The notes beneath the pieces were generated by a model, which made no database searches, was not told the DNA's origin, and worked only from the letters and a program-made list of their open reading frames with translations. A stretch of DNA of 26,065 bases, taken from positions 1 to 26,065 of IMG/VR virus record IMGVR_UViG_3300010389_000112. One strand, 5' to 3'. Both the position numbers and the translations under genes were made by a program. This DNA is from a virus. Shown in pieces: positions 8,403 through 14,970 of the stretch; the stretch's first letter is position 1, and each line of letters opens with the position of its first letter.

Positions 8403-11188
8403 CGTGCAACCCCCATACGACGACGCAGCGCAGGCGTGCTGGTGATCGTCTGAATGGTCTGGTTAACGGCGCTGCTCATCGCGCGGGTCATGTCGGCCTT
8501 TGTGACGTAATCAGTGCCATTCATCTGCATCACAGGGCCTGTGGTGAGATTAATCTGTGGCGTGGCCATGTTTAGGACTGCATCACCACGACGGCCTGCG
8601 CTGTAGTTTCGCATGGCTGCATCCATCTTGCTAGATGGGATGACGTATTCACTTTCACCGCCTTCACCGATCAATGCGCGGGTTGGGCGTGTGACGTAAC
8701 CACCCTCAGCGAATGAGCCGAATGGCACGTTAACTCCGCCTGTAGACTTCAAGACTCGAGCCAAGCTGCCAAGACCTAGATCTTCAAGCTCTTTTACAGC
8801 GGCAAGATTTCTCCTTTCCGCAAGCGCCTTGTTAATTTGGCGCGCGATATTAAGGTATTTCTCTTGCAGCTTGGCGGATTCGCCAAAGTTTAGGATGCCT
8901 TTTTTTACCAATGCATTTTGCTCGGCTGCATAAGCTGCGCCAAACAACAGATTGTTTGCCGCTTCACCAAAACGACTTTTGAGCAGACCGGCAAGATTGC
9001 CAGCTCTGTTGGTTGATTCGGCTAGCCGGTCCATCTGATCAGCAGTGGCAGAGGTGTTTTTCTCTGCGCCTGCCATGTTTCTGGCAAACTCTGCAGCCTC
9101 AACCTTGGCTTGGAAAGTTGCCTCGGCAACTGTGTTTTGATAGCGACCAACCTCAATAGTTGTCTCTAGTTGGCGCTCAGCAAGCAGCCGAGTCTCCACT
9201 GCAATGTCATAAGCCTTGGCCAGCTCTACCGTATAACGCTTTTCTGCTATCGCGAGTTGGACCGCAAGCTGGACCTGTTTTTCTTTGAGAATGGCCGCCT
9301 GTGTTTCAATGCGCTGCTTTTCTGTGTTTGCAGCTATTTGCTCCCTTGCTGCCTGAAGCTCAATTTGCGCTTGAGCAACAGTCAGGTTGTAGATTTGCTG
9401 AGCTAGTGACTTGCGTTCTTCCTGGGTCTTGGCTCCATCAAGTTGCCGGTTTAGCTGCTGCAGAAGAACATCGTTCACCGCGGTTTCTGCTGCTGCTCTT
9501 GCCTGAGTGACCGACAGCTGCTGATCGACAATAGACAACCTGTTTTTTTCTGCTCTGTCAATAAACTCTGTAACTTCACGCAACTGCTTGAGAGCCGCTG
9601 ACTCTTGGCGGCGCTGCTCTGCAATCTCTGCCACCGTGTTTGCTGTTCTTGCCGTAAGCAGCGCAATGGCTTCCTGCTGCTGAGCTTGTTCTTCAGTGAG
9701 CTTGCCAGTCTGCTGCTGCAGGCTAATCTCAGCAATCTTTTGCTTCGCAATTTCGTCGTTCAGTTGAATTTGGAGTTGATACGCAGTAGCGCCTTCCTCC
9801 CTGGCTTGGGCAATTTGGATTTCAGACTGAAGCAGCGCTTGACTGTACTTGCTTTGCTCAACCGCAGCCTCAGTTGACTTTTGAAGCTCTAACGCAACCT
9901 GCGCCTCAGCTTCAGAGCGCAGCCTGGCCTCATTAGCCAGATCGGCCGCGGCCTGTTTCTGTGCATCAAGATCTGTTCGGCCTGCGTCGAGCTCCTTGTT
10001 GTACTCCGCAACCGTATCCTTCGTGAAGCCAAACTTATCAGCAAGGAAGCCAGCCGATTTAACCGCTACGTTAATTGCTGCGGCCAGCGGCGAAGCCTTG
10101 ATAAACTCCACCAACCGCTGAAATGCACGCGCCGCGGCGCCGATCACTTCAGCCGTAACCTCAAACCCGCGGATCAGCGTGTTCTCAATGACGTTTTTGA
10201 TAACTTCAAAATCAATGCCCTCGAACACGTCTCTCAACGTGTCATAAACAGGCCGCAAGGCTTCGACAAACTTCGGGAAAATATTGTCTGATATAAACTG
10301 CCAAAACTGGCCAAACGATTGAACGATCGCAGAGAACCCTTCAACCGCAGCAGCCGCGCCATCAATCAGCGGACCAGCCAACGGCTCCAATGCCTTGCCG
10401 ATCGACTCAAACAGATCGTTGAAGTTCTCGGCTAGCAGGTCGACCTTTCCCGCTAATCCTTCGCTGCCTGCCGCGATAGCAGCACCGCCATATTGCTTCT
10501 CAATCTCGCTCAGGATCAAGTTCTGAGCTTCAAGCTGGTTGCCGCTCTCAACCAACGATTTGATCAGCGTTTTCTGCTGTTCGTTGAACTGGATGCCAGA
10601 ACGGCTAAGCGCTGTTAGGCCAATTGTCGGTTCCTGCAATGCCTTCGCCAGCTGCGTGGTGGCAGACGTGACATCAGTTCCCATCACCTGCGCGACATCA
10701 CCAGCCACGCCAATCACCCGCTCATACTCGCTCACCGCAATTTTGGTGAAGCTGGTAAGGATGTTCGCCGACTGGACGTAATCCTCTTGCGTAAACAGCG
10801 TAAGGTTGCCGAACTCGTTAGCCTTGGCGATCACATCGTCAATAGCCTGCGATCCTGCAACGCCAAACTTTTGCAAGCCTTTCTCAAGCACCAGCAAATC
10901 GGCCTGGCGTTCACCGGCCTTAGTGAATGACTTGCCGAGCAGAGCAATGGCGCCACTAATAGTGACGATCGGGCCTAGTGCAGCGTTGATCGCAGCTCCC
11001 AACGTGGCAACACCGCCTGATGCGGTTGCAGCGCTTGTGCCGAATGCGCGGATGCTATTGGCGGCCTTTGGAACTGCGCCCTGAGCATTCTTGGCCGCCT
11101 TGTCAACGGCGTTGATCTGCGTGCTGAGCTTGTCAAGCTGACTGGCGCCTTTTACGGCAACCTGAATGTTTACCTGACTCTCGGCCAC
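8399..11188 (-). CDS. Tail tape measure protein
   Basis: 929 residues, starting at a GTG at 11188. It is the longest late gene after the J-like protein and lies directly downstream of the G/GT chaperones, as expected. Residues about 55-85 contain a hydrophobic stretch (AALGPIVTISGAIALLG). Residues about 90-250 match the common tape-measure N-terminal domain, with LTLFTQEDYVQSANIL, VMGTDVTSATTQLAKAL and EKQYGGAA. Residues about 400-700 are Gln/Glu/Ala-rich and strongly alpha-helical or coiled coil. Near the C-terminus are EGGYVTRPTRALIGEGG and ESEYVIPSSKM, hallmarks of tape measures. At about 0.15 nm per residue it predicts a tail near 140 nm. It is ejected or forms a channel during infection. 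The call is secure from context and motifs. Confidence 0.93.
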   Translation of the reverse strand: MAESQVNIQVAVKGASQLDKLSTQINAVDKAAKNAQGAVPKAANSIRAFGTSAATASGGVATLGAAINAALGPIVTISGAIALLGKSFTKAGERQADLLVLEKGLQKFGVAGSQAIDDVIAKANEFGNLTLFTQEDYVQSANILTSFTKIAVSEYERVIGVAGDVAQVMGTDVTSATTQLAKALQEPTIGLTALSRSGIQFNEQQKTLIKSLVESGNQLEAQNLILSEIEKQYGGAAIAAGSEGLAGKVDLLAENFNDLFESIGKALEPLAGPLIDGAAAAVEGFSAIVQSFGQFWQFISDNIFPKFVEALRPVYDTLRDVFEGIDFEVIKNVIENTLIRGFEVTAEVIGAAARAFQRLVEFIKASPLAAAINVAVKSAGFLADKFGFTKDTVAEYNKELDAGRTDLDAQKQAAADLANEARLRSEAEAQVALELQKSTEAAVEQSKYSQALLQSEIQIAQAREEGATAYQLQIQLNDEIAKQKIAEISLQQQTGKLTEEQAQQQEAIALLTARTANTVAEIAEQRRQESAALKQLREVTEFIDRAEKNRLSIVDQQLSVTQARAAAETAVNDVLLQQLNRQLDGAKTQEERKSLAQQIYNLTVAQAQIELQAAREQIAANTEKQRIETQAAILKEKQVQLAVQLAIAEKRYTVELAKAYDIAVETRLLAERQLETTIEVGRYQNTVAEATFQAKVEAAEFARNMAGAEKNTSATADQMDRLAESTNRAGNLAGLLKSRFGEAANNLLFGAAYAAEQNALVKKGILNFGESAKLQEKYLNIARQINKALAERRNLAAVKELEDLGLGSLARVLKSTGGVNVPFGSFAEGGYVTRPTRALIGEGGESEYVIPSSKMDAAMRNYSAGRRGDAVLNMATPQINLTTGPVMQMNGTDYVTKADMTRAMSSAVNQTIQTITSTPALRRRMGVAR

Positions 11189-11213
11189 TGCTCCGCTCTC
11201 TATTTCCTACAGG

Positions 11214-11773
11214 CTAACGCCGCCGCATACGCGCCTTTTTCTCGGCTGCCTTTTGCTCCTTATGCTGCACAGTGAAGTAGACGTTCCATAGAACCATCTC
11301 TTCGTGCGTCATGCTTTGCAGCAAGTCGCCAACCGTCATGTGCAGATAAGAAGCAAGGTAAAACTGAAACCTCAGCCAGTCGTCTTTCTCGAACGACCTT
11401 TCGACGCCAAAGGGGAATCTTCCTCTTCCTCCTCATCATCCTTTGTCTCATCCTGTTGAAGCAGCTTCAACAGCAACGCATCAACCAACCAAGATGGCAG
11501 CTTGTTGCGCAAGTCGGCCAGCTCACCAGCCACAAACATCGGTTGGCCGTTGCTGTCCTTTGCCTTGCTGATCAGCAGCTGCATTGCAAAGTCAGTGGCA
11601 TCATCGCTCTTGGCCTGCTTCTGCGCTCTGGTGCGTTCGGCCAACGTCAGCGGTGTCATCCAAAACTCAAACACCTCACCATTGGGCAAGTCGATTGTCT
11701 TGCGTTGCGGCTGCATCGTCACAGCAGCCATCAATTGATCAAGCGCGCGCATAGTCTTCTGTGACTCCTGCAC
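11214..11773 (-). CDS. Tail assembly chaperone G-T fusion made by -1 frameshift
   Basis: The G frame and a second frame one base back can be joined at the heptamer CCCTTTG (11408-11414). Before the slip 122 codons are read; after it, 64 codons in the -1 frame run to a TAG at 11214, giving about 186 residues. The T part reads VERSFEKDDWLRFQFYLASY, then LQSMTHEEMVLWNVYFTVQH and a basic Lys/Arg tail. This is the usual gpT-like composition and continues without an independent start near its beginning. It lies between the tube gene and the tape measure, as in lambda. Known role of the family: the G part coats the tape measure and the T part recruits tube subunits. The frameshift itself is inferred from sequence and needs proof. 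Confidence 0.8.
11372..11773 (-). CDS. Tail assembly chaperone (gpG-like)
   Basis: The unshifted product is 133 residues from a GTG at 11773. An ATG at 11752 is an alternative start, with GGAG 12 nt upstream, which would remove seven residues. The core KTIDLPNGEVFEFWMTPLTL followed by an Ala/Lys/Gln helix and LPSWLVDALLLKLL is like small siphophage chaperones. The C-terminus is a run of acidic residues (DETKDDEEEEED) just before the slippery site, then SPLASKGRSRKTTG and a TGA stop. It is not expected in the finished virion. It would be made in large excess over the G-T fusion. Function is assigned from family position and the frameshift geometry. Confidence 0.8.
   Translation of the reverse strand: MQESQKTMRALDQLMAAVTMQPQRKTIDLPNGEVFEFWMTPLTLAERTRAQKQAKSDDATDFAMQLLISKAKDSNGQPMFVAGELADLRNKLPSWLVDALLLKLLQQDETKDDEEEEEDSPLASKGRSRKTTG
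11379..11414 (-). promoter_or_regulatory. Programmed -1 ribosomal frameshift site with downstream stem-loop
   Basis: In the G frame the codons CCT and TTG preceded by C give C CCT TTG, which fits X XXY YYZ (positions 11414 to 11408). Downstream, GTCGT (11397-11393) can pair with ACGAC (11383-11379), with a 9-nt loop and one extra G-U pair, leaving about 9-10 nt between the heptamer and the stem. Slippage yields the G-T fusion. No pseudoknot was worked out. Confidence 0.75.
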
Positions 11774-11864
11774 AGCTTAGACAGGCCAAGGGGGGTGGAT
11801 CAGCACCTCGCCCCCACAGCACTGCCACGGTGAGTCACCAACCGCAAGCGCAGTCTAAAGGCAC

Positions 11865-11892
11865 AAAAAAGGGGAGGTGCTGAAGCCTCCCC
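11865..11892 (-). terminator. Rho-independent terminator after the major tail protein gene
   Basis: On the minus strand GGGGAGG (11892-11886) pairs with CCTCCCC (11877-11871) over an 8-nt loop, followed by six T (11870-11865). It starts 25 nt after the tube gene stop. It should reduce transcription of the chaperone, tape measure and tip genes relative to the tube gene. Confidence 0.8.
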
Positions 11893-11917
11893 CGTGCCCA
11901 TTCGCTGCAGATGCAGC

Positions 11918-12706
11918 TTAGGAGATCAGATTGCCGAAGATGTTGGTGGCATCGCTCAGGCGGAAGTTGATTTCGGCCTGGGTTGCATCCTCAGGAGCAG
12001 AGCTGAGGCTGAAGCCAAAGATGCTCACGTGAGCCTCAACGAACAGCGATGCAGCATCATCAGGCTGGCCGGTTCCATCATCAATGGTGGAAACGTACAG
12101 CTTGACGCGTGCGCCATCTTGACGCTTGAGCAAGCTGTTGGCAATCAGACGGTTGGCCAATGCACCCTGATCAGGGGTGAAGTACACCGTCATGGATCCG
12201 CTGGCGTCTAGGTAGCCAGGGATATAGGACTTCGTGGGGGCGAACTTGCCGACAGCAGCCACGCCACAGGGCAGCGTGGTGGTCTCAATCTCGTCACGAG
12301 TCAAGTCGATCGAGAACGTAGCAACTTGGCACACCGCTGCATAGGTTGAATATGCAATGGCGATGTGGTTTGCTGCGCCTGCAGTATTAGCAGTGCCGGT
12401 GCCACCATCGCCAAGCAAGGTGATGGCCGCGCCGCCAGAAGTGGCCGAAACGCTGATTGTGTTTGCGGTGACGGCAACCACGTAATAAGTGGTGCCAGCA
12501 GTCAAAGCAGAATCAAGGTTCGCGGTGCCTTCCTCAGAGAAAACAACCGGATCGCCTACGCGATAATCCTGGCCAGTCGGCACAGTGATCGCGGTGCCAG
12601 CGGGAAAATCGGTGTAATCAAGCAGGCACCAAGACGTGCCAGACGGGATGAAATATACAGAGCCCTCGGAACCCGAGATGGCCGACTGTGAACATGCGAC
12701 AGGCAT
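11918..12706 (-). CDS. Major tail (tube) protein
   Basis: 262 residues. The ATG at 12706 has GAGG seven bases upstream. The C-terminal half (about 125-262) is the tube core: FSIDLTRDEIETTTLP, PGYLDASGSMTVYFTPDQGA, a helix, VKLYVST, FVEAHVSIFGFSLSSAPED and AEINFRLSD. The N-terminal part (about 28-105) is a separate beta-rich domain with FPAGTAITVPTGQDYRVGDP, TAGTTYYVVAV and TISVSATSGGAAITL. This domain occurs in many phage tail proteins and may decorate the tube surface. The gene lies between the tail terminator gene and the chaperone pair and is followed by a strong terminator, matching a highly expressed virion protein. The tube polymer surrounds the tape measure. The call is well supported by order and motifs. 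Confidence 0.85.
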   Translation of the reverse strand: MPVACSQSAISGSEGSVYFIPSGTSWCLLDYTDFPAGTAITVPTGQDYRVGDPVVFSEEGTANLDSALTAGTTYYVVAVTANTISVSATSGGAAITLLGDGGTGTANTAGAANHIAIAYSTYAAVCQVATFSIDLTRDEIETTTLPCGVAAVGKFAPTKSYIPGYLDASGSMTVYFTPDQGALANRLIANSLLKRQDGARVKLYVSTIDDGTGQPDDAASLFVEAHVSIFGFSLSSAPEDATQAEINFRLSDATNIFGNLIS

Positions 12707-12747
12707 TTGAAAGCCTCAGAAAAACAACAGTTGGGGGCGTTGTTTGG

Positions 12748-12775
12748 GGGCGACCTGCGGGGGCTCAGGTTGCCC
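12748..12775 (-). other. Hairpin between the tail terminator and tube genes
   Basis: GGGC (12775-12772) and ACCTG (12770-12766) can pair with CAGGT (12757-12753) and GCCC (12751-12748), with one mismatch and an 8-nt loop. No T run follows, so it is not a standard terminator. It could be a processing or stability element upstream of the tube gene. The plus strand here has three runs of five G (12733-12737, 12746-12750, 12759-12763). Confidence 0.4.
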
Positions 12776-12780
12776 TTAGG

Positions 12781-13401
12781 CTAACCATTGGCCGTAAACG
12801 TGGCAGAGACCACAGACAACGCATACGGTTGCGCGCCGCTCAGCACAGGTGTCGGGCCTTCAATGTTGCCGATGCGTGGCCGCACACCGTTTGGATCTGC
12901 CTGCTTGGGTATCCCGACCAATGTCTGAACGCCGATCTGCGCCAACTCCTCAAGGCGCTTCATGCCTTGACCGCGTGGCGTGTAGCAGCTGATCTGAATT
13001 GAGCCGCGAATGAACTCGACGTTGCTTTCCTCAGAACAGATCACAGGCAGCGCCGTTGCCGGGAAGCCGATTGAAAGGATTACATGCTCAGAGTCTGGCG
13101 GAGCCTCTTGCACGTTGTCATATATCAAGGTTGTTCCACTGTGAATTTCGCTGCGGGGGAAAATATCTGCGTTGTCGTAATCTGCCGTGCCAGGGTTGAA
13201 CTCTGGCGAGCTGTAGCCAGGCGCGTCAGTACAAAGTGACTTAATACCGTTGTCTACATCTGCGTTGCGATAAGTGCCAGAATGAACGTTAACGCAAACA
13301 GCGACTGCATTCTGATAATTCGCCAAGCCAGTTGAAAAGGAGCTTGAATACGACGCAGCAAACGCCGTTTCAAATAGCGATCGGATCGTGGCGTAGCTCA
13401 T
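12781..13401 (-). CDS. Tail terminator / tail completion protein (DUF4128, gpU-like)
   Basis: 206 residues. The C-terminal half has VEFIRGSIQISCYTPRGQG, a helix MKRLEELAQIGVQTL and GVRPRIGNIEGPTPVL with VSATFTANG at the end, the usual layout of gpU-like tail terminators. Between the first helix (residues 1-15) and the YDNVQEAPPDSEHVILSIGF region there is an extra stretch (about 30-90), rich in Asn, Asp, Tyr and Ser, that most relatives I know do not have. It overlaps the upstream gene by ATGA. In the family this protein forms the ring that stops tube growth and joins the tail to the head. Position immediately before the tube gene supports the call. The extra segment is an observation, not a sign of damage. 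Confidence 0.7.
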   Translation of the reverse strand: MSYATIRSLFETAFAASYSSSFSTGLANYQNAVAVCVNVHSGTYRNADVDNGIKSLCTDAPGYSSPEFNPGTADYDNADIFPRSEIHSGTTLIYDNVQEAPPDSEHVILSIGFPATALPVICSEESNVEFIRGSIQISCYTPRGQGMKRLEELAQIGVQTLVGIPKQADPNGVRPRIGNIEGPTPVLSGAQPYALSVVSATFTANG

Positions 13402-13799
13402 TTCGGAAGATAGGCAACGATACGTTTACGCAAGTCTGCTGGCATCTGACCGACAATCGTCGTGAACCAAGCCGCACCGCCTACTGCGTTCTTTGCCCAT
13501 TTTGGATCTAGCGAAACCCGCTCGGCATAGGGCAGATTGTTGGTGATATACCAGTTCCCATCAAACTCAATCACGCCTGAGAACTCGGGCGCTTCAACGC
13601 CTTGCCAATCCGCAGGCCGCGATTCACTGCTTGGCTGGTCTTGGCCGATGTACCAAGACGACGCCATCCTGCCAGTCTCAACCGGGTTACCTTTGGCCAG
13701 CTTGCCCTGGGTGTCAAAGATAAGCTCAGAAAACGCCTTGTTCAGCGCCTTGCGGATGTTCGGCACCTGCTGGTCTAGCGGAACAACCTTAGCCATCAT
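13398..13799 (-). CDS. HK97-gp10-like head-tail/tail completion protein
   Basis: 133 residues from ATG at 13799, or 132 from a second ATG at 13796, which is better spaced from GGAGGG. The sequence contains GNPVETGRMASSWYIGQ and GNWYITNNLPYAERVSLDPK, the 'TGR..SSW....YITN..PYA..(V/L)' pattern of HK97 gp10 / lambda gpZ-type proteins. A C-terminal helix (AAWFTTIVGQMPADLRKRIV) follows. It is overlapped at both ends by neighbours (4 nt each), so the four connector genes are a coupled set. Expected role: completes the tail end or the connector before joining. The family call is good; the exact mechanical role is inferred. Confidence 0.75.
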   Translation of the reverse strand: MMAKVVPLDQQVPNIRKALNKAFSELIFDTQGKLAKGNPVETGRMASSWYIGQDQPSSESRPADWQGVEAPEFSGVIEFDGNWYITNNLPYAERVSLDPKWAKNAVGGAAWFTTIVGQMPADLRKRIVAYLPK

Positions 13800-14164
13800 G
13801 CCCTCCTTGCAATCACTTTACAGCCGTATTTCAGATCACCCGACAGCAGCGGGTTGATCTCAACGATCTTCCACTGTGAATCTTGGTAACGGATCAGATC
13901 AAGCGTTGTTGGCCAGATCTCATCAATCTTTGCCGAGTTGATCCAAACCTCTATCGCGTGCACCTGCTCAACGCCACCGCCTTCATTGGTGACCATCGTT
14001 TTGGTCACCGCGCCAGCGGCTTCATAGACCTGCTCGCCAATGGTCACATCCCCCGTCGTCGGGTCATAACCCTGATTTATGCGGACGTATTCAACGCTGT
14101 TTACGCGGTAGAGATCGACCAGGCTATTCGCAAGAGGCTTCGCCCACTGATCCTGAAAGGCCAT
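13796..14164 (-). CDS. Head closure / head-tail connector protein
   Basis: 122 residues. The start ATG at 14164 has AGGAG six bases upstream and follows the stop of the adaptor gene by two bases. The protein is beta-rich: VEYVRINQGYDPTTGDVTIG, AAGAVTKTMV, VHAIEVWINSAKI, WKIVEINPLLSGD and GCKVIAR. This arrangement of short strands is typical of stopper proteins (SPP1 gp16 type) that seal the portal after packaging. It is placed between the adaptor and the gp10-like gene, the usual order. No catalytic residues are expected or seen. The call depends mainly on gene order and size. Confidence 0.6.
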   Translation of the reverse strand: MAFQDQWAKPLANSLVDLYRVNSVEYVRINQGYDPTTGDVTIGEQVYEAAGAVTKTMVTNEGGGVEQVHAIEVWINSAKIDEIWPTTLDLIRYQDSQWKIVEINPLLSGDLKYGCKVIARRA

Positions 14165-14166
14165 GG

Positions 14167-14736
14167 CTAGCTCCTAACCCTTAAGGCAACCTTACCGGCG
14201 CCGGTTGAGGTATCAGACCAGCAACCGAGGATATCCACCAGCTGCGGATACTTCTGCAGGATCAACGGTGCGCTGGCATCAACCTTGGTCGAAGAGCCTT
14301 CCTTCACGTCGTAAAACTCTTGGCTAAGCTCGCCAAGCTGCTGACGCTTCACCGCACCAAGCGTGCCACTCTCAACCGTGCCGACAGTCGGCGGTGTCGT
14401 GTGAAGCTCTAACGCCAGATACGACGTGGCCTCAATGATCTCCTTGGGCAGCATGTCGCATTTGGCCTCGATGTCGCGGCATGTCGCCTTCGACCGCGGC
14501 CACTGCAATGCCTGCTCTGCGTCGGTGTCGTTAGTCGATGGCGTGCAACGCTTGCCTGCGTACTGCAGCATCTCAAGATTGCGAGTCGCGGCCATCAACG
14601 CAGTTTCTTTCTGCGCCGTGGTCAATGCAGACCAATTGGCCTCAAGCATCGAGCCCAAATAGTAATCATCAGCCTGAGCAACGCTGATGTAACTGGTGGC
14701 CGTGCTGCTTCCGAGAGTAGAGACAAAAGCAGGCAT
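14167..14736 (-). CDS. Head-tail adaptor (annotated in relatives as DnaT-like)
   Basis: 189 residues. The N-terminal half has TSYISVAQADDYYLGS, NWSALTTAQKETALMAATR, LQYAGKRCTP and a LQWPRSKA motif, then PKEIIEATSYLALEL. This is the pattern often labelled 'DnaT-like ssDNA-binding' in phages, but in this setting it is a helical adaptor that binds the portal ring and receives the stopper. It directly precedes the stopper gene and follows the capsid region, supporting the adaptor reading. It is coupled by TGATG to a small upstream gene. No DNA-replication role is suggested by the context. Confidence 0.7.
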   Translation of the reverse strand: MPAFVSTLGSSTATSYISVAQADDYYLGSMLEANWSALTTAQKETALMAATRNLEMLQYAGKRCTPSTNDTDAEQALQWPRSKATCRDIEAKCDMLPKEIIEATSYLALELHTTPPTVGTVESGTLGAVKRQQLGELSQEFYDVKEGSSTKVDASAPLILQKYPQLVDILGCWSDTSTGAGKVALRVRS

Positions 14737-14900
14737 CAGACAAGCTCAGTGTGAGTGATTACAAAGCCTGCACTCAGCAGGTACTCCTTCATTTTAGAAA
14801 GGTCGATCCTTTCAACGTCAAACAGCTGGAAAATGCCTGACTTGTAGGCATGGATGCGGACCATGTTGACCATCTTGCCGAGGCTTCGGGGATGAGCCAT
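14736..14900 (-). CDS. Small conserved-looking protein after the capsid gene
   Basis: 54 residues from ATG at 14900. The frame is open further upstream to 14990, but that would include the terminator and the end of the capsid gene, so the shorter form is preferred. An ATG at 14873 is also possible. The sequence is MVRIHAYKSGIFQLFDVERI followed by KMKEYLLSAGFVITHTEL, a compact alpha/beta pattern. Its TGA overlaps the start of the adaptor gene by one base, so it is probably translated with it. No function can be assigned. There is no good Shine-Dalgarno sequence at 14900. Confidence 0.5.
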   Translation of the reverse strand: MAHPRSLGKMVNMVRIHAYKSGIFQLFDVERIDLSKMKEYLLSAGFVITHTELV

Positions 14901-14916
14901 CAGGCTAGACAGGCAC

Positions 14917-14942
14917 AAAAAAGGGAGCCCGCAAAGGCTCCC
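14917..14942 (-). terminator. Rho-independent terminator after the major capsid gene
   Basis: On the minus strand GGGAGCC (14942-14936) pairs with GGCTCCC (14929-14923) over a 6-nt loop, followed by six T (14922-14917). It begins 29 nt after the capsid stop. A 14-nt core, CCCTTTTTTGTGCC, is identical to that of the terminator after the tube gene. Confidence 0.85.
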
Positions 14943-14970
14943 CCGGTTGAACATTCCTCGCCAGTATGGC

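Noticed and set aside
9475-9750. Second minus-strand frame inside the tape measure gene
   Set aside because: Arg/Ser/Leu/Gln-rich out-of-frame reading of the coiled-coil region; fully inside the tape measure gene.
11260-11451. Third minus-strand frame over the end of the G chaperone
   Set aside because: It is neither the G frame nor the -1 frame that gives the gpT-like sequence, and is highly basic with no pattern.
11790-11815. GC-rich hairpin before the G chaperone start
   Set aside because: There is no T run and pairing needs a bulge; it may be chance in a G/C-run-rich stretch.
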